This document shows positions 42,447-50,221 of a stretch of DNA of 64,000 nt, piece by piece. Made by a program: the position numbers and the translations under genes. The stretch's first letter is position 1. Every line of letters begins with the position of its first letter. Where the stretch lies: positions 1-64,000 of the IMG/VR virus record IMGVR_UViG_3300043399_000272; one strand, written 5' to 3'. The DNA is from a virus. Under the pieces are notes generated by a model. The model saw only the letters and a list, made by a program, of their open reading frames with translations. It was not told where the DNA came from and ran no database searches.

Positions 42447-43026
42447 ACGGTTAGATAATATTAAGTTCGATTTAAATGAACTACGTGAATACTATCAAAA
42501 CGTGATAGAAAAATACCCACATCTTAAATGGGAAGCACGGTTAAGTAATATCGATAGAAAAACGCACAAAATAGAAGATGTTTATAGTTATGCTATACAA
42601 ACTAATCTAGTTGATATTAACAAACCCTGTCCTCCTTATCATATTAAACATGATGAACAGATTATAGAATCCGACGACTTCTCTAAGCCAACTGACTTAG
42701 TATTTGGATTTGCTAAAAAAATTATAGATACATTACCCAATGTCAGACAAACGGTTATCAGTTGTCATCCAAAAGGAACTTATATCGATACTCATATAGA
42801 TAATGACGAGTTTTTAAAAATACACATTCCCATATATACTACGGACAGTAGTTATTTCTTTTTTGACGATGAAAAGTTTGTATTAGAAGCCGGGTATGCG
42901 TATCTAGTAAATACCAGCATTAACCACGGCACTGATAATCAAGGTGACAATGATAGAATACATTTTATCACTAAGTTTAGTAAGTCCGATATCGATGTAA
43001 TTTTAAACACAGAATATGAACTTTGA
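42433..43026 (+). CDS. Tandem oxygenase paralogue D
   Basis: 197 residues. IDTHIDNDEFLKIHIPIYT and VNTSINHGTDNQGDNDRIH contain the complete His/Asp/His/Arg set. Overlaps the phosphatase and copy E. Confidence 0.7.
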   Translation: MYKIKRLDNIKFDLNELREYYQNVIEKYPHLKWEARLSNIDRKTHKIEDVYSYAIQTNLVDINKPCPPYHIKHDEQIIESDDFSKPTDLVFGFAKKIIDTLPNVRQTVISCHPKGTYIDTHIDNDEFLKIHIPIYTTDSSYFFFDDEKFVLEAGYAYLVNTSINHGTDNQGDNDRIHFITKFSKSDIDVILNTEYEL

Positions 43027-43624
43027 CATAAAAGAACTACCTAATGTACATTTTGACTATAATGAGTTATTGGACTATTTCAATAATGTAGTTAAAAACA
43101 ACGAACAGTTAAGATTTACTATCCCGCCCAGAGATTTATCTATTGACCAAAATATATATCCTCCAAATTTTGATGATAGTGTGGGTATATATGGCTATGG
43201 AATACAAAGCAATTTAGACGATGTTACGAAACCATTAGTTCCGCCCGGTGATTTTAAACAGATAAAAAGCAAGAATAGTTTTACTAAGCCCACTGTATTA
43301 TTACAGGGTTTCGCACAAAAATTATTAGATGCGTTTCCATATTGTGAAGAACTGGGTATAACTTGTCATATACCCGGTAGTAAACTTCACCCGCATATAG
43401 ATAAAGATAATCATATGCGTATACATTTACCTATTCAATCTACAGATAAAAGTTATTTTATATATGAGAATAGGTATGTTTTAGAGCCCGGAAAATGTTA
43501 TCTAGTTAATACTAAACGAACACATAGTACAGAAAATCACGGTGACTTAGATAGAATACATTTACTATTCAAAGTCCCATTAGATAAGATTGACGAGATT
43601 ATCTCAAAAGACTATTGGGTATAA
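43016..43624 (+). CDS. Tandem oxygenase paralogue E
   Basis: 202 residues. LHPHIDKDNHMRIHLPIQS and VNTKRTHSTENHGDLDRIH. Last of the tandem set; its 3' end overlaps the convergent GNAT-like gene by 26 bases. Closest to copy D in length and motif. Confidence 0.7.
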   Translation: MNFDIKELPNVHFDYNELLDYFNNVVKNNEQLRFTIPPRDLSIDQNIYPPNFDDSVGIYGYGIQSNLDDVTKPLVPPGDFKQIKSKNSFTKPTVLLQGFAQKLLDAFPYCEELGITCHIPGSKLHPHIDKDNHMRIHLPIQSTDKSYFIYENRYVLEPGKCYLVNTKRTHSTENHGDLDRIHLLFKVPLDKIDEIISKDYWV

Positions 43625-44213
43625 TCTTACTTCGTTCTTCTAAATAGAATTCGTGGTTTACTTTATATATGTTTTGAGTTGTATTGTATAGTACAACATT
43701 TTCTTTATATAAAGACCAAAAGCCACGTTTCTCCATTAATGGCATAATAGTCTTATTCATCTTATAAGATTTAGCGCCTTGATTACTATTTACGTTAGTT
43801 GATATAAAGAACTTAGCATTTGGATTTATATCCAATATGTCTAAAATCTGTACGTATAAAAAATATCCAAAGTGTATCTTTATAGCGTTTTTGAATAGAT
43901 TGCTACATAATGTAGGCATGTAACCTGGCAATTGTGCGCCACGAAACAAACAACGATAGCTGTCAGGATCAACTTCTGGTAAGTGATGTACTCCGGCGAT
44001 ACTGAATATGTTGCCCCTATCGATATCTACTGCGATGTGATATTTGCCATAGGGCATTTTCATCTGCTCTAGTTTCATCGCTTTGAAACTAGAGTTATTA
44101 ACATAGCCTAATGTGCTACATAACTCACAGAAGATTTGAAGTCTATCATAATATTCTTCCGTGAGTTCTACAATTTTAAATCTGGGTTTTCCAGGTACTA
44201 TTAACGGCAGCAT
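43599..44213 (-). CDS. GNAT-like acyltransferase
   Basis: 204 residues. FKIVELTEEYYDRLQIFCE start, a conserved strand YHIAVDIDRGNIFSIAGVHH and a C-terminal MEKRGFWSLYKEN resemble the GNAT fold; the pyrophosphate loop is not textbook. It overlaps the AMP-ligase gene upstream by 38 bases. An acyl group supplied by the ligase would be a logical substrate (inference). Confidence 0.5.
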   Translation of the reverse strand: MLPLIVPGKPRFKIVELTEEYYDRLQIFCELCSTLGYVNNSSFKAMKLEQMKMPYGKYHIAVDIDRGNIFSIAGVHHLPEVDPDSYRCLFRGAQLPGYMPTLCSNLFKNAIKIHFGYFLYVQILDILDINPNAKFFISTNVNSNQGAKSYKMNKTIMPLMEKRGFWSLYKENVVLYNTTQNIYKVNHEFYLEERSKIIPNSLLR

Positions 44214-44826
44214 TTTTCCTACGTAGATATTTTTTAGTATTTACATCAAACAAATCGCCGGTGTGAAAACCATTGACAACGCATTCACCCTCATCGGTAA
44301 ATTCGATTGAATACCCGTCACGTGGCTTAAAGTCAAACTCAGTACCATTGTATGCGACAAAAACGGGAGGGGGCAATTCTGTACTACCATACCAGTTTGC
44401 TACAGTCTGTACTCCTTTGTTACGCAATGAATCAATCATTTCTTGGGGCACATCCATGCTACCCATAGTCATATATTTTACACAACTCATGTCTAAGTTA
44501 TGCCATTCTTTTGTTCCATTCAACACTTCCACGTGTTTGGGAATCAATGCGATATGTGTAGGTCTATACGTATTGAAAAGTTTTGTATATGTATAGGGAT
44601 CAAAGTTAGCAGAGATAAGTTTAGCTGACGACAACTGGGCGGGTAATGCTGAAATTGTATAGTGTGCTATAACGTTGCTAGGAAAGATATTCAATACAGT
44701 ATCATTGCTAGTCATGTTCATTTCTTGTATACTACGATACGCACATTTATAGATATACTCCCAAGAATGTTGTATCTCTTTAGGTTCTTTAGTACTACCG
44801 GACGTGTGAAGGATTAAGTTGCTCAT
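44176..44826 (-). CDS. Minimal AMP-dependent ligase (ANL core)
   Basis: 216 residues. LHTSGSTKEPKEIQHSW is the phosphate-binding A3 motif of acyl-adenylating enzymes, NWYGSTELPPPV is A5 and FHTGDLFDV is A7. Full ANL enzymes are about 500 residues; here the first 150 and the C-terminal lid are missing, leaving only the adenylation core. No frameshift seen, so it is a genuinely small ligase or a degraded one. Confidence 0.8.
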   Translation of the reverse strand: MSNLILHTSGSTKEPKEIQHSWEYIYKCAYRSIQEMNMTSNDTVLNIFPSNVIAHYTISALPAQLSSAKLISANFDPYTYTKLFNTYRPTHIALIPKHVEVLNGTKEWHNLDMSCVKYMTMGSMDVPQEMIDSLRNKGVQTVANWYGSTELPPPVFVAYNGTEFDFKPRDGYSIEFTDEGECVVNGFHTGDLFDVNTKKYLRRKNAAVNSTWKTQI

Positions 44827-45656
44827 AGTGATTTTATTATCATGTTATGCGCTATGCTATGTATACCAATACCCGGATGACCTGTATAACTATCACCTAA
44901 TAGTCTAACGTCTCGGGCATAGCAGAAATTAATGTCTGATGAATTAGTATCAACATCTACTATGTTGGGTACGTTTTGTTTCGCAAAACTGTCGTGTTTT
45001 TCGAAACTAATTTCTATCAGTTTTATACCTAATCTTTTACATGTAGCTCTAACCATGTGTTGGTATATGTTTGCTTCTTGGTAATAGAAATCAGCATCAC
45101 GCATCTTATTATACAATTCTATTTGAGGGTTGTACATACTATCGGGTAAATGCTTACCATAACATAGTACAAACTTGTCTTTAACGTAAAACGTATATCC
45201 AGTACAAGGAGCATATTCCATCACTAGAATTTTAGGTAGTTTGTACCCACTGTTAATTAAGTTAAAGAAGTTGATTACTTGTGCCTTACAGCTATAAGTT
45301 GCTCCGGCGCAATTTATAAAGTCTAAGTTAAGTTCTTTGGCTACTGTATTACTAAATCTATCATCTTCGTGTAGTCCTATACCCATTGAATAGCTAGTAC
45401 CACTAAAGAAGATGTAATTATCATCTACTTGATTTAGATTTTTACTCATACGTAACCCGTCACTATTAAACGTGTAGGTTATTTCTTTGTCAAGGTAGAT
45501 CCAATTTGTTCTATTCTTTTTGTTTCGTTCGAATAGTTGTTCGGTGTCAGTTGCATAAAAGTTTGTTGTGATGTTAGGAACCATAGATTCGTGCCTGTAT
45601 GGAAACGAATATATGGGTAAGTCAACTACAGTGTTTAATACAACTTTATTTTCCAT
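44823..45656 (-). CDS. SGNH/GDSL hydrolase-like protein
   Basis: 277 residues. FFSGTSYSMGIGLHEDDRF is a block I-like Ser/Gly motif. A central NCAGATYSCKAQ segment and a C-terminal GHPGIGIHSIAHN (Asp/His-type block V region) follow. Such enzymes add or remove O-acyl groups. Overlaps the AMP-ligase start (ATGA type), so the three genes 45656-43599 form one acyl-handling operon. Confidence 0.6.
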   Translation of the reverse strand: MENKVVLNTVVDLPIYSFPYRHESMVPNITTNFYATDTEQLFERNKKNRTNWIYLDKEITYTFNSDGLRMSKNLNQVDDNYIFFSGTSYSMGIGLHEDDRFSNTVAKELNLDFINCAGATYSCKAQVINFFNLINSGYKLPKILVMEYAPCTGYTFYVKDKFVLCYGKHLPDSMYNPQIELYNKMRDADFYYQEANIYQHMVRATCKRLGIKLIEISFEKHDSFAKQNVPNIVDVDTNSSDINFCYARDVRLLGDSYTGHPGIGIHSIAHNMIIKSL

Positions 45657-45667
45657 TATTTGATGGC

Positions 45668-46234
45668 TTAATTTTTTTCCTCATTGTCATCAATACAAAT
45701 CCAACCCAATTTCAGTAAGTCTTCTCGCACTTCATCGGTGACTACGCTTTCACTGACAAATTGAGTTTTAGTGTATAGATAATACTCTTGTTGCTCTTTA
45801 GATAATTCATTGTATTCTTCGTCAGAAATATCGTTGCGAATGCCAGAACAATACCAATCAATATAGTCACCTTTCTCAACCATATTAGCAAGAATGCCAC
45901 CAGCACAGCGCCAGCTAGCGGACCAGCGCTTATTGGTTAAGATAGGCCATACATCATTTTTAATAAATTCATTATTACACATCGCGGCATATAGATTTTG
46001 TGCATATGCTTCACTTGCTTTAGCTTTGTCACAAATCCACTTAGTGGAGCGAAGGTCATACTCCATGTTGTCTACTTTCCATTCGTCAGTAGCTTCATGT
46101 TCTCTACGTAGCTCTTCCCAAGACTTATAAAACTCAATCATGTGTTGGGCTTCTTCGGGTGTTTTCTCACCTTCTTCAACACGTTTGAGTTCGCATTCAA
46201 TGTGGAATGATCCGCGATCTGGACTAGTATTCAT
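45668..46234 (-). CDS. Hypothetical 188-residue acidic protein
   Basis: Begins MNTSPDRGSFHIECELKRV; helical, Trp-rich in the middle (TNKRWSASWRCAGGILANM). ATGA overlap with the lysin gene. No family recognised; a recurring phage protein by look only. Confidence 0.6.
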   Translation of the reverse strand: MNTSPDRGSFHIECELKRVEEGEKTPEEAQHMIEFYKSWEELRREHEATDEWKVDNMEYDLRSTKWICDKAKASEAYAQNLYAAMCNNEFIKNDVWPILTNKRWSASWRCAGGILANMVEKGDYIDWYCSGIRNDISDEEYNELSKEQQEYYLYTKTQFVSESVVTDEVREDLLKLGWICIDDNEEKN

Positions 46235-46776
46235 TGCTTTTTATAGTTTTTTGCGTAAAAAATATGATTACCGATCTGAACTACTCTTTTGTGTGGCCAA
46301 TTAGGTTCAACACTTGTATTGTGGAAAAACAAAGTAGATTTTGTCACAACATCTTTGTATGCATCATGTACCATAACTTGATATGCGGTATCCATTGCTT
46401 TCAAATATCTAGGATCGTTTTTGTTTGGGGTTGTTTTACCCTCACATACCCAACTGAACTGACATATTTTTTTATCGTCAATTTTAGTTACTTGATATAT
46501 TACTTTGCATGGGTCAGCACCGAAACCGTGACGGACTCTATTCATAACAACTCTAGCTACTGCGGCTTGACCTGTAACAGTCTCTGACCCGGCTTCATAA
46601 AAAATATTGTTTGCCATACAAATAAGTTGCTTCATATCTATTTTTTTAACAGAATTGGCAATTTGGTCTGAGGTGTGTGCTATGTTAGTTTTTACCTTTG
46701 CGGGCATTAACAAACTAACAAAAATTAAAGAAAGTAATACTAAAATTTTAGTATTAACGTATAGAATGTGCTTCAT
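46231..46776 (-). CDS. SleB-type cell-wall hydrolase (endolysin candidate)
   Basis: 181 residues. An N-terminal hydrophobic signal (about residues 8-27) is followed from about residue 50 by MANNIFYEAGSETVTGQAA, the catalytic Glu region of SleB/CwlJ hydrolases, then QFSWVCEGK and FFHNTSVEPNW. These enzymes cut peptidoglycan glycan strands. The signal/anchor suggests a secreted endolysin. GAGGAAAGGAA precedes the ATG. Confidence 0.85.
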   Translation of the reverse strand: MKHILYVNTKILVLLSLIFVSLLMPAKVKTNIAHTSDQIANSVKKIDMKQLICMANNIFYEAGSETVTGQAAVARVVMNRVRHGFGADPCKVIYQVTKIDDKKICQFSWVCEGKTTPNKNDPRYLKAMDTAYQVMVHDAYKDVVTKSTLFFHNTSVEPNWPHKRVVQIGNHIFYAKNYKKQ

Positions 46777-46855
46777 TGATTTCCTTTCCTCAGGCTACTA
46801 TAAGTATACGCCCGATTTTGAGTTTTGCACAATGATTTTGGTTATATAACCAAAA

Positions 46856-48889
46856 TCACAAATTGTCCCAACAATCGCAATTACACAATACAACTTGGTT
46901 AACTGCTTCGTCAGGAGTTACGACTGAATCGCACACTGGCTGAATCAGTATAGATAGATTTGTTGGTATTAGTGTCGTTTCACTTGAACCAGCAAGACTA
47001 CCCGGAATAGTTGCAGCACCAGTAACTATTGGTACATTACTTATCTGACTGCAACTCGTAAATCCATTGATAGGTAATTCGTTTAGTGTTTTTCCAGTTG
47101 GTCTTGGTAGTACCAACTCACTAGAACTGTTGACATCATTATCTTGTTCAGTTCCAGTAAGACCCAAACGAATAGCATTTCTAGCTTCACGCATGGCACC
47201 AATCGTACTATTACCACCAATGGTTGCTCTATTGCATATGTTTTCGATAACTAGTGCCATGCCCTTAACTTCAGTGTTTTGAGCATAACTATCTAAACTT
47301 TCTTCAAACGCAATGATATCCATACTAGTAGTTTCTAAATCACTAACATTAGGTATAGCGATACTCCTAGCTGTTTGTTCGATTTGCAAGAAAGAACCAA
47401 ACTGAGAATATGTAGCGTTTAATTGATTAGCTAATGTTGCTTTTGTATTTTTGATATTGGTAATTTCTTGATTAGCACGATTGATTAGTATCTGCATAGT
47501 TGAATAGTCAGTTGAATTCATGACCGTCAACATCTCATTGTATATTGCATCTAGTTGAAGTGACTGAACATTTTTAATTTGCGTTTGCAAATCTTCCCAA
47601 CGATAATGTAGATTTGTCATAGACCCGAAGAAATCACACATATTGTATGAGCCGTCACTGTTAGAGCCTTTAGCCAAACTGTTCAACACACTGTTTGCCA
47701 TTTGTGGATTAGTGGGTGTCGTAGTTCCGCTAATATTTACCAATCCCTCAGTATTTTCTAAGTTAAAAACTACTTGACTGAATTTTTCAATATTCATTGA
47801 CTGAATGTTTTTAATTTGTAACATAGCTAAACTAAATGCATCACACGTAGCTGCTAATTCGGCTGGCACCATGTTTCGTAGTCTAGTGCCTAGACTTACG
47901 CCTGAATTTAAATTAGGACTATTTCCTGAATAGATTAGATAATATGTCTTACTGTTAGTTGGTTGGACAGTTCCATTGAATACTGGGAAAGTTAATGTCT
48001 TATAACTATTGGGGAATAATTTCTTTACATCTAATAAATCTGCTAATGTTTCAAGTCCAATAGTTTGACAATTCAACGGAATCATTGCTTCAGCTAAGTC
48101 ATTACCCACGATGACACAAAATGCGCTGTACATCAAACGCTGTTGTTCTAACGTAGGTGTCTCGCCCTCTATCAGTCTTGTTAACATAGAAGTAGACATT
48201 CCAGCACTCAACAATGCTAGATTAATAGACTTAGTTAGTGCTTGATTTTTATATAACGTTCTTAACAGATTTACGGGTTCTCCAAACGTATTGATAGATG
48301 TTAAATCAATTGCTTTACCTAAAGTAATTAAATCTTGTCCCCAGTAGAATGTACTTAACGAAACACCAGTGATATCACTGGTAATCAAATCATTCATGTT
48401 ACTATAGATTCCGTCCAAGAAAGTAATGCTGTTATTAGCTGACTTTATTACATCATTGAGTTGATTTTTCTTAGAAAAACAGGTAGATAATGTATTAGTG
48501 AAGTCGCTGTAAGACCCGTTGTTTAGATAAAATTCATTATATGCTTGATATGGAATTAGTCGTAGCCATCCAAATCTTGTGATTTGACCTGTGTAAGTAT
48601 TGGTGTATGTCGATGGCTTGCTATTTCCTAATGCAGGGATCGTTGTACTTCCAATAGAAATTAAGTTCTGGTATACGGTTGAAGAAATTCCAGAACCAAT
48701 CTTTTGATAAGCTAGATTAATTACAGTTGATAATTTTGCTAACACAGTTGATGAGACTGTTGTACCCTGAGTATAGTTGCTTAAAGATGTGCTTGAACCC
48801 ATATAGGTGACTGCATCTGAATTAATGTTAAATCCAGAATTTTGTAATAGGTCCCCTAAGGAATTAATCTTTAACGGTGTTAGACTCAT
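46856..48889 (-). CDS. Large structural protein, baseplate candidate
   Basis: 677 residues, Ser/Thr/Asn-rich, beginning MSLTPLKINSLGDLLQNSG, with long helical stretches near 430-520 (NRANQEITNIKNTKATLAN). No enzymatic motif. It overlaps the PAAR tip gene by four bases, so a tail-tip or baseplate role is likely. Confidence 0.55.
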   Translation of the reverse strand: MSLTPLKINSLGDLLQNSGFNINSDAVTYMGSSTSLSNYTQGTTVSSTVLAKLSTVINLAYQKIGSGISSTVYQNLISIGSTTIPALGNSKPSTYTNTYTGQITRFGWLRLIPYQAYNEFYLNNGSYSDFTNTLSTCFSKKNQLNDVIKSANNSITFLDGIYSNMNDLITSDITGVSLSTFYWGQDLITLGKAIDLTSINTFGEPVNLLRTLYKNQALTKSINLALLSAGMSTSMLTRLIEGETPTLEQQRLMYSAFCVIVGNDLAEAMIPLNCQTIGLETLADLLDVKKLFPNSYKTLTFPVFNGTVQPTNSKTYYLIYSGNSPNLNSGVSLGTRLRNMVPAELAATCDAFSLAMLQIKNIQSMNIEKFSQVVFNLENTEGLVNISGTTTPTNPQMANSVLNSLAKGSNSDGSYNMCDFFGSMTNLHYRWEDLQTQIKNVQSLQLDAIYNEMLTVMNSTDYSTMQILINRANQEITNIKNTKATLANQLNATYSQFGSFLQIEQTARSIAIPNVSDLETTSMDIIAFEESLDSYAQNTEVKGMALVIENICNRATIGGNSTIGAMREARNAIRLGLTGTEQDNDVNSSSELVLPRPTGKTLNELPINGFTSCSQISNVPIVTGAATIPGSLAGSSETTLIPTNLSILIQPVCDSVVTPDEAVNQVVLCNCDCWDNL

Positions 48890-49167
48890 GGTACGTAAAC
48901 GTCTGGACTACCTTCAACTATGCTATGACCACAACTATTTCCCGATCCAACTCTTAACACAGGATCACCTTCAGCAAATACAGTAGGGCTTCCGTCGGTT
49001 GTAGTCGCATTTTTGTGTGGGGGGTGTGGTCTACCGTAAGGTGCGTGAGGAGTAATAGGACTAACGTGTAACCCAACTGGTTTTCCATTTGCAAACACTG
49101 TTCCGGCACCACGAATAATCTTTCCGCCGGTTGTGTTTTGATCTCCTTGTCTGCTTAATGCTGGCAT
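48886..49167 (-). CDS. PAAR-repeat spike tip protein
   Basis: 93 residues with PAAR-type repeats: MPALSRQGDQNTTGGKIIRG, VFANGKPVGLHV, VFAEGDPVLRVGS, SGNSCGHSIVEGSPDVYV. The family forms the zinc-binding needle tip of contractile tails, so the phage is probably a myovirus. Confidence 0.85.
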   Translation of the reverse strand: MPALSRQGDQNTTGGKIIRGAGTVFANGKPVGLHVSPITPHAPYGRPHPPHKNATTTDGSPTVFAEGDPVLRVGSGNSCGHSIVEGSPDVYVP

Positions 49168-49168
49168 T

Positions 49169-49468
49169 TTATCCTAATATAATTTTTTTCTCAGGAACTT
49201 TAATTCCTGTAGTCGCTTCTAGGTACTTCATTTTAACACTATCTTCTGCTTCACAGTACATAGCAATACTATTAATATTTATCATGACGGATGATCCAGG
49301 GTCTGCGGTAAACAAACTGGGAATTAATCCAACTCCCTGTGCGCTAGGTGCAACTGATAATGGGTCTGTGACTGAGATATAATTATCTTTAGTCTCTGCG
49401 ACCTTAGCAATCATTTCTTCGCCTGAATTAAATTTAAGGGTATAAACTTTACCTACTTCTATTGTCAT
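49169..49468 (-). CDS. Small LSm-like phage protein
   Basis: 99 residues. IEVGKVYTLKFNSGEEMIAK and NYISVTDPLSVA, then GVGLIPSLF, give a five-strand SH3/LSm-like barrel pattern seen in several T4-like phages. RNA binding is possible but not shown. Starts right after the glutaredoxin gene's end. Confidence 0.5.
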   Translation of the reverse strand: MTIEVGKVYTLKFNSGEEMIAKVAETKDNYISVTDPLSVAPSAQGVGLIPSLFTADPGSSVMININSIAMYCEAEDSVKMKYLEATTGIKVPEKKIILG

Positions 49469-49698
49469 TATTTGCTTTCTGTTAATTTTTGTTTAAGTTC
49501 TGTGAATCCACCAATTAATTCACCATCTAAAAAGATTTGCGGAACGGTTCTTGCTGTAGGAACTGCTTCTAATAAATCTTCTTTCGTGTATCCATCACCG
49601 ATTTTACGTTCTTCGTATTGGATTCCTTTTTGTGTTAGTAATGCCTTTGCTTGTTCGCAGTAGGGGCATTGATATTTGCTCCACACTATAGCTTTCAT
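49468..49698 (-). CDS. Glutaredoxin
   Basis: 76 residues. SKYQCPYCEQAKALL carries the C-P-Y-C redox pair; TVPQIFLDGELIGGF is the cis-Pro and GG glutathione-binding part. A standard phage glutaredoxin, often paired with ribonucleotide reductase, which is not seen in this window. Confidence 0.92.
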   Translation of the reverse strand: MKAIVWSKYQCPYCEQAKALLTQKGIQYEERKIGDGYTKEDLLEAVPTARTVPQIFLDGELIGGFTELKQKLTESK

Positions 49699-49708
49699 AA
49701 TATTTCCT

Positions 49709-50011
49709 TTATTTTTTAGTTTTTTCGGGTAGTTTAATCACACATGGACTATCAATTTTTACACTCATTTGGTGTACGGACTGACTCCATGACAACAATT
49801 TGTCTGATAGCCAATCTAAAAACTTGACCCTAATGCATCGTTCTTTTTGTTCAATACGTTGCAGATTGTTCCAAACACTAAGAGTAGTGTCTTTAGCTTG
49901 AGCCCATTCGCGGCGTTTGCTTTCTTTTAGTATATATTCCGTCGTTTCTTTTGCTATTTCTACACGTTTTTGTTTTTCTTCTGGGGTTAATTCTTGTGTT
50001 GTTGACGACAT
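49709..50011 (-). CDS. Hypothetical 100-residue helical protein
   Basis: Begins MSSTTQELTPEEKQKRVEI; basic, helical, Trp in the middle. AGGAG before the ATG. First gene of the 50011-45668 operon. No family recognised. Confidence 0.6.
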   Translation of the reverse strand: MSSTTQELTPEEKQKRVEIAKETTEYILKESKRREWAQAKDTTLSVWNNLQRIEQKERCIRVKFLDWLSDKLLSWSQSVHQMSVKIDSPCVIKLPEKTKK

Positions 50012-50221
50012 AGTAACTCCTTAATATATTATATATAGTCTATTGAAAAATGTAAAGTATTAATTGTTAAAAGTGGGAGTTTATCCAAATTTGATAAATA
50101 ATAGATAAAAGAATAAATTTTGCCTAGTAACTTGTATAGAGGAACGAAGATGGCGTGGTATGAGGACTGTTGTCCTTTGCTGGCTACCTGTATATAAGTT
50201 ATAGCAGTATAAGGATAAAAC
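50012..50221. other. Divergent intergenic region
   Basis: AT-rich 210 nt between divergent operons. On the plus strand a GATAAATA motif (about 50093-50100), an AGGAC-TGTT-GTCCT hairpin and AAGGA just before the fibre gene. No ORF. Probably the leader and late promoter of the fibre gene. Confidence 0.4.

Noticed and set aside
25471-45656. Classic RiPP biosynthetic cluster
   Set aside because: No small precursor peptide, RiPP recognition element or dedicated exporter/protease could be recognised, although radical SAM/SPASM enzymes are abundant.
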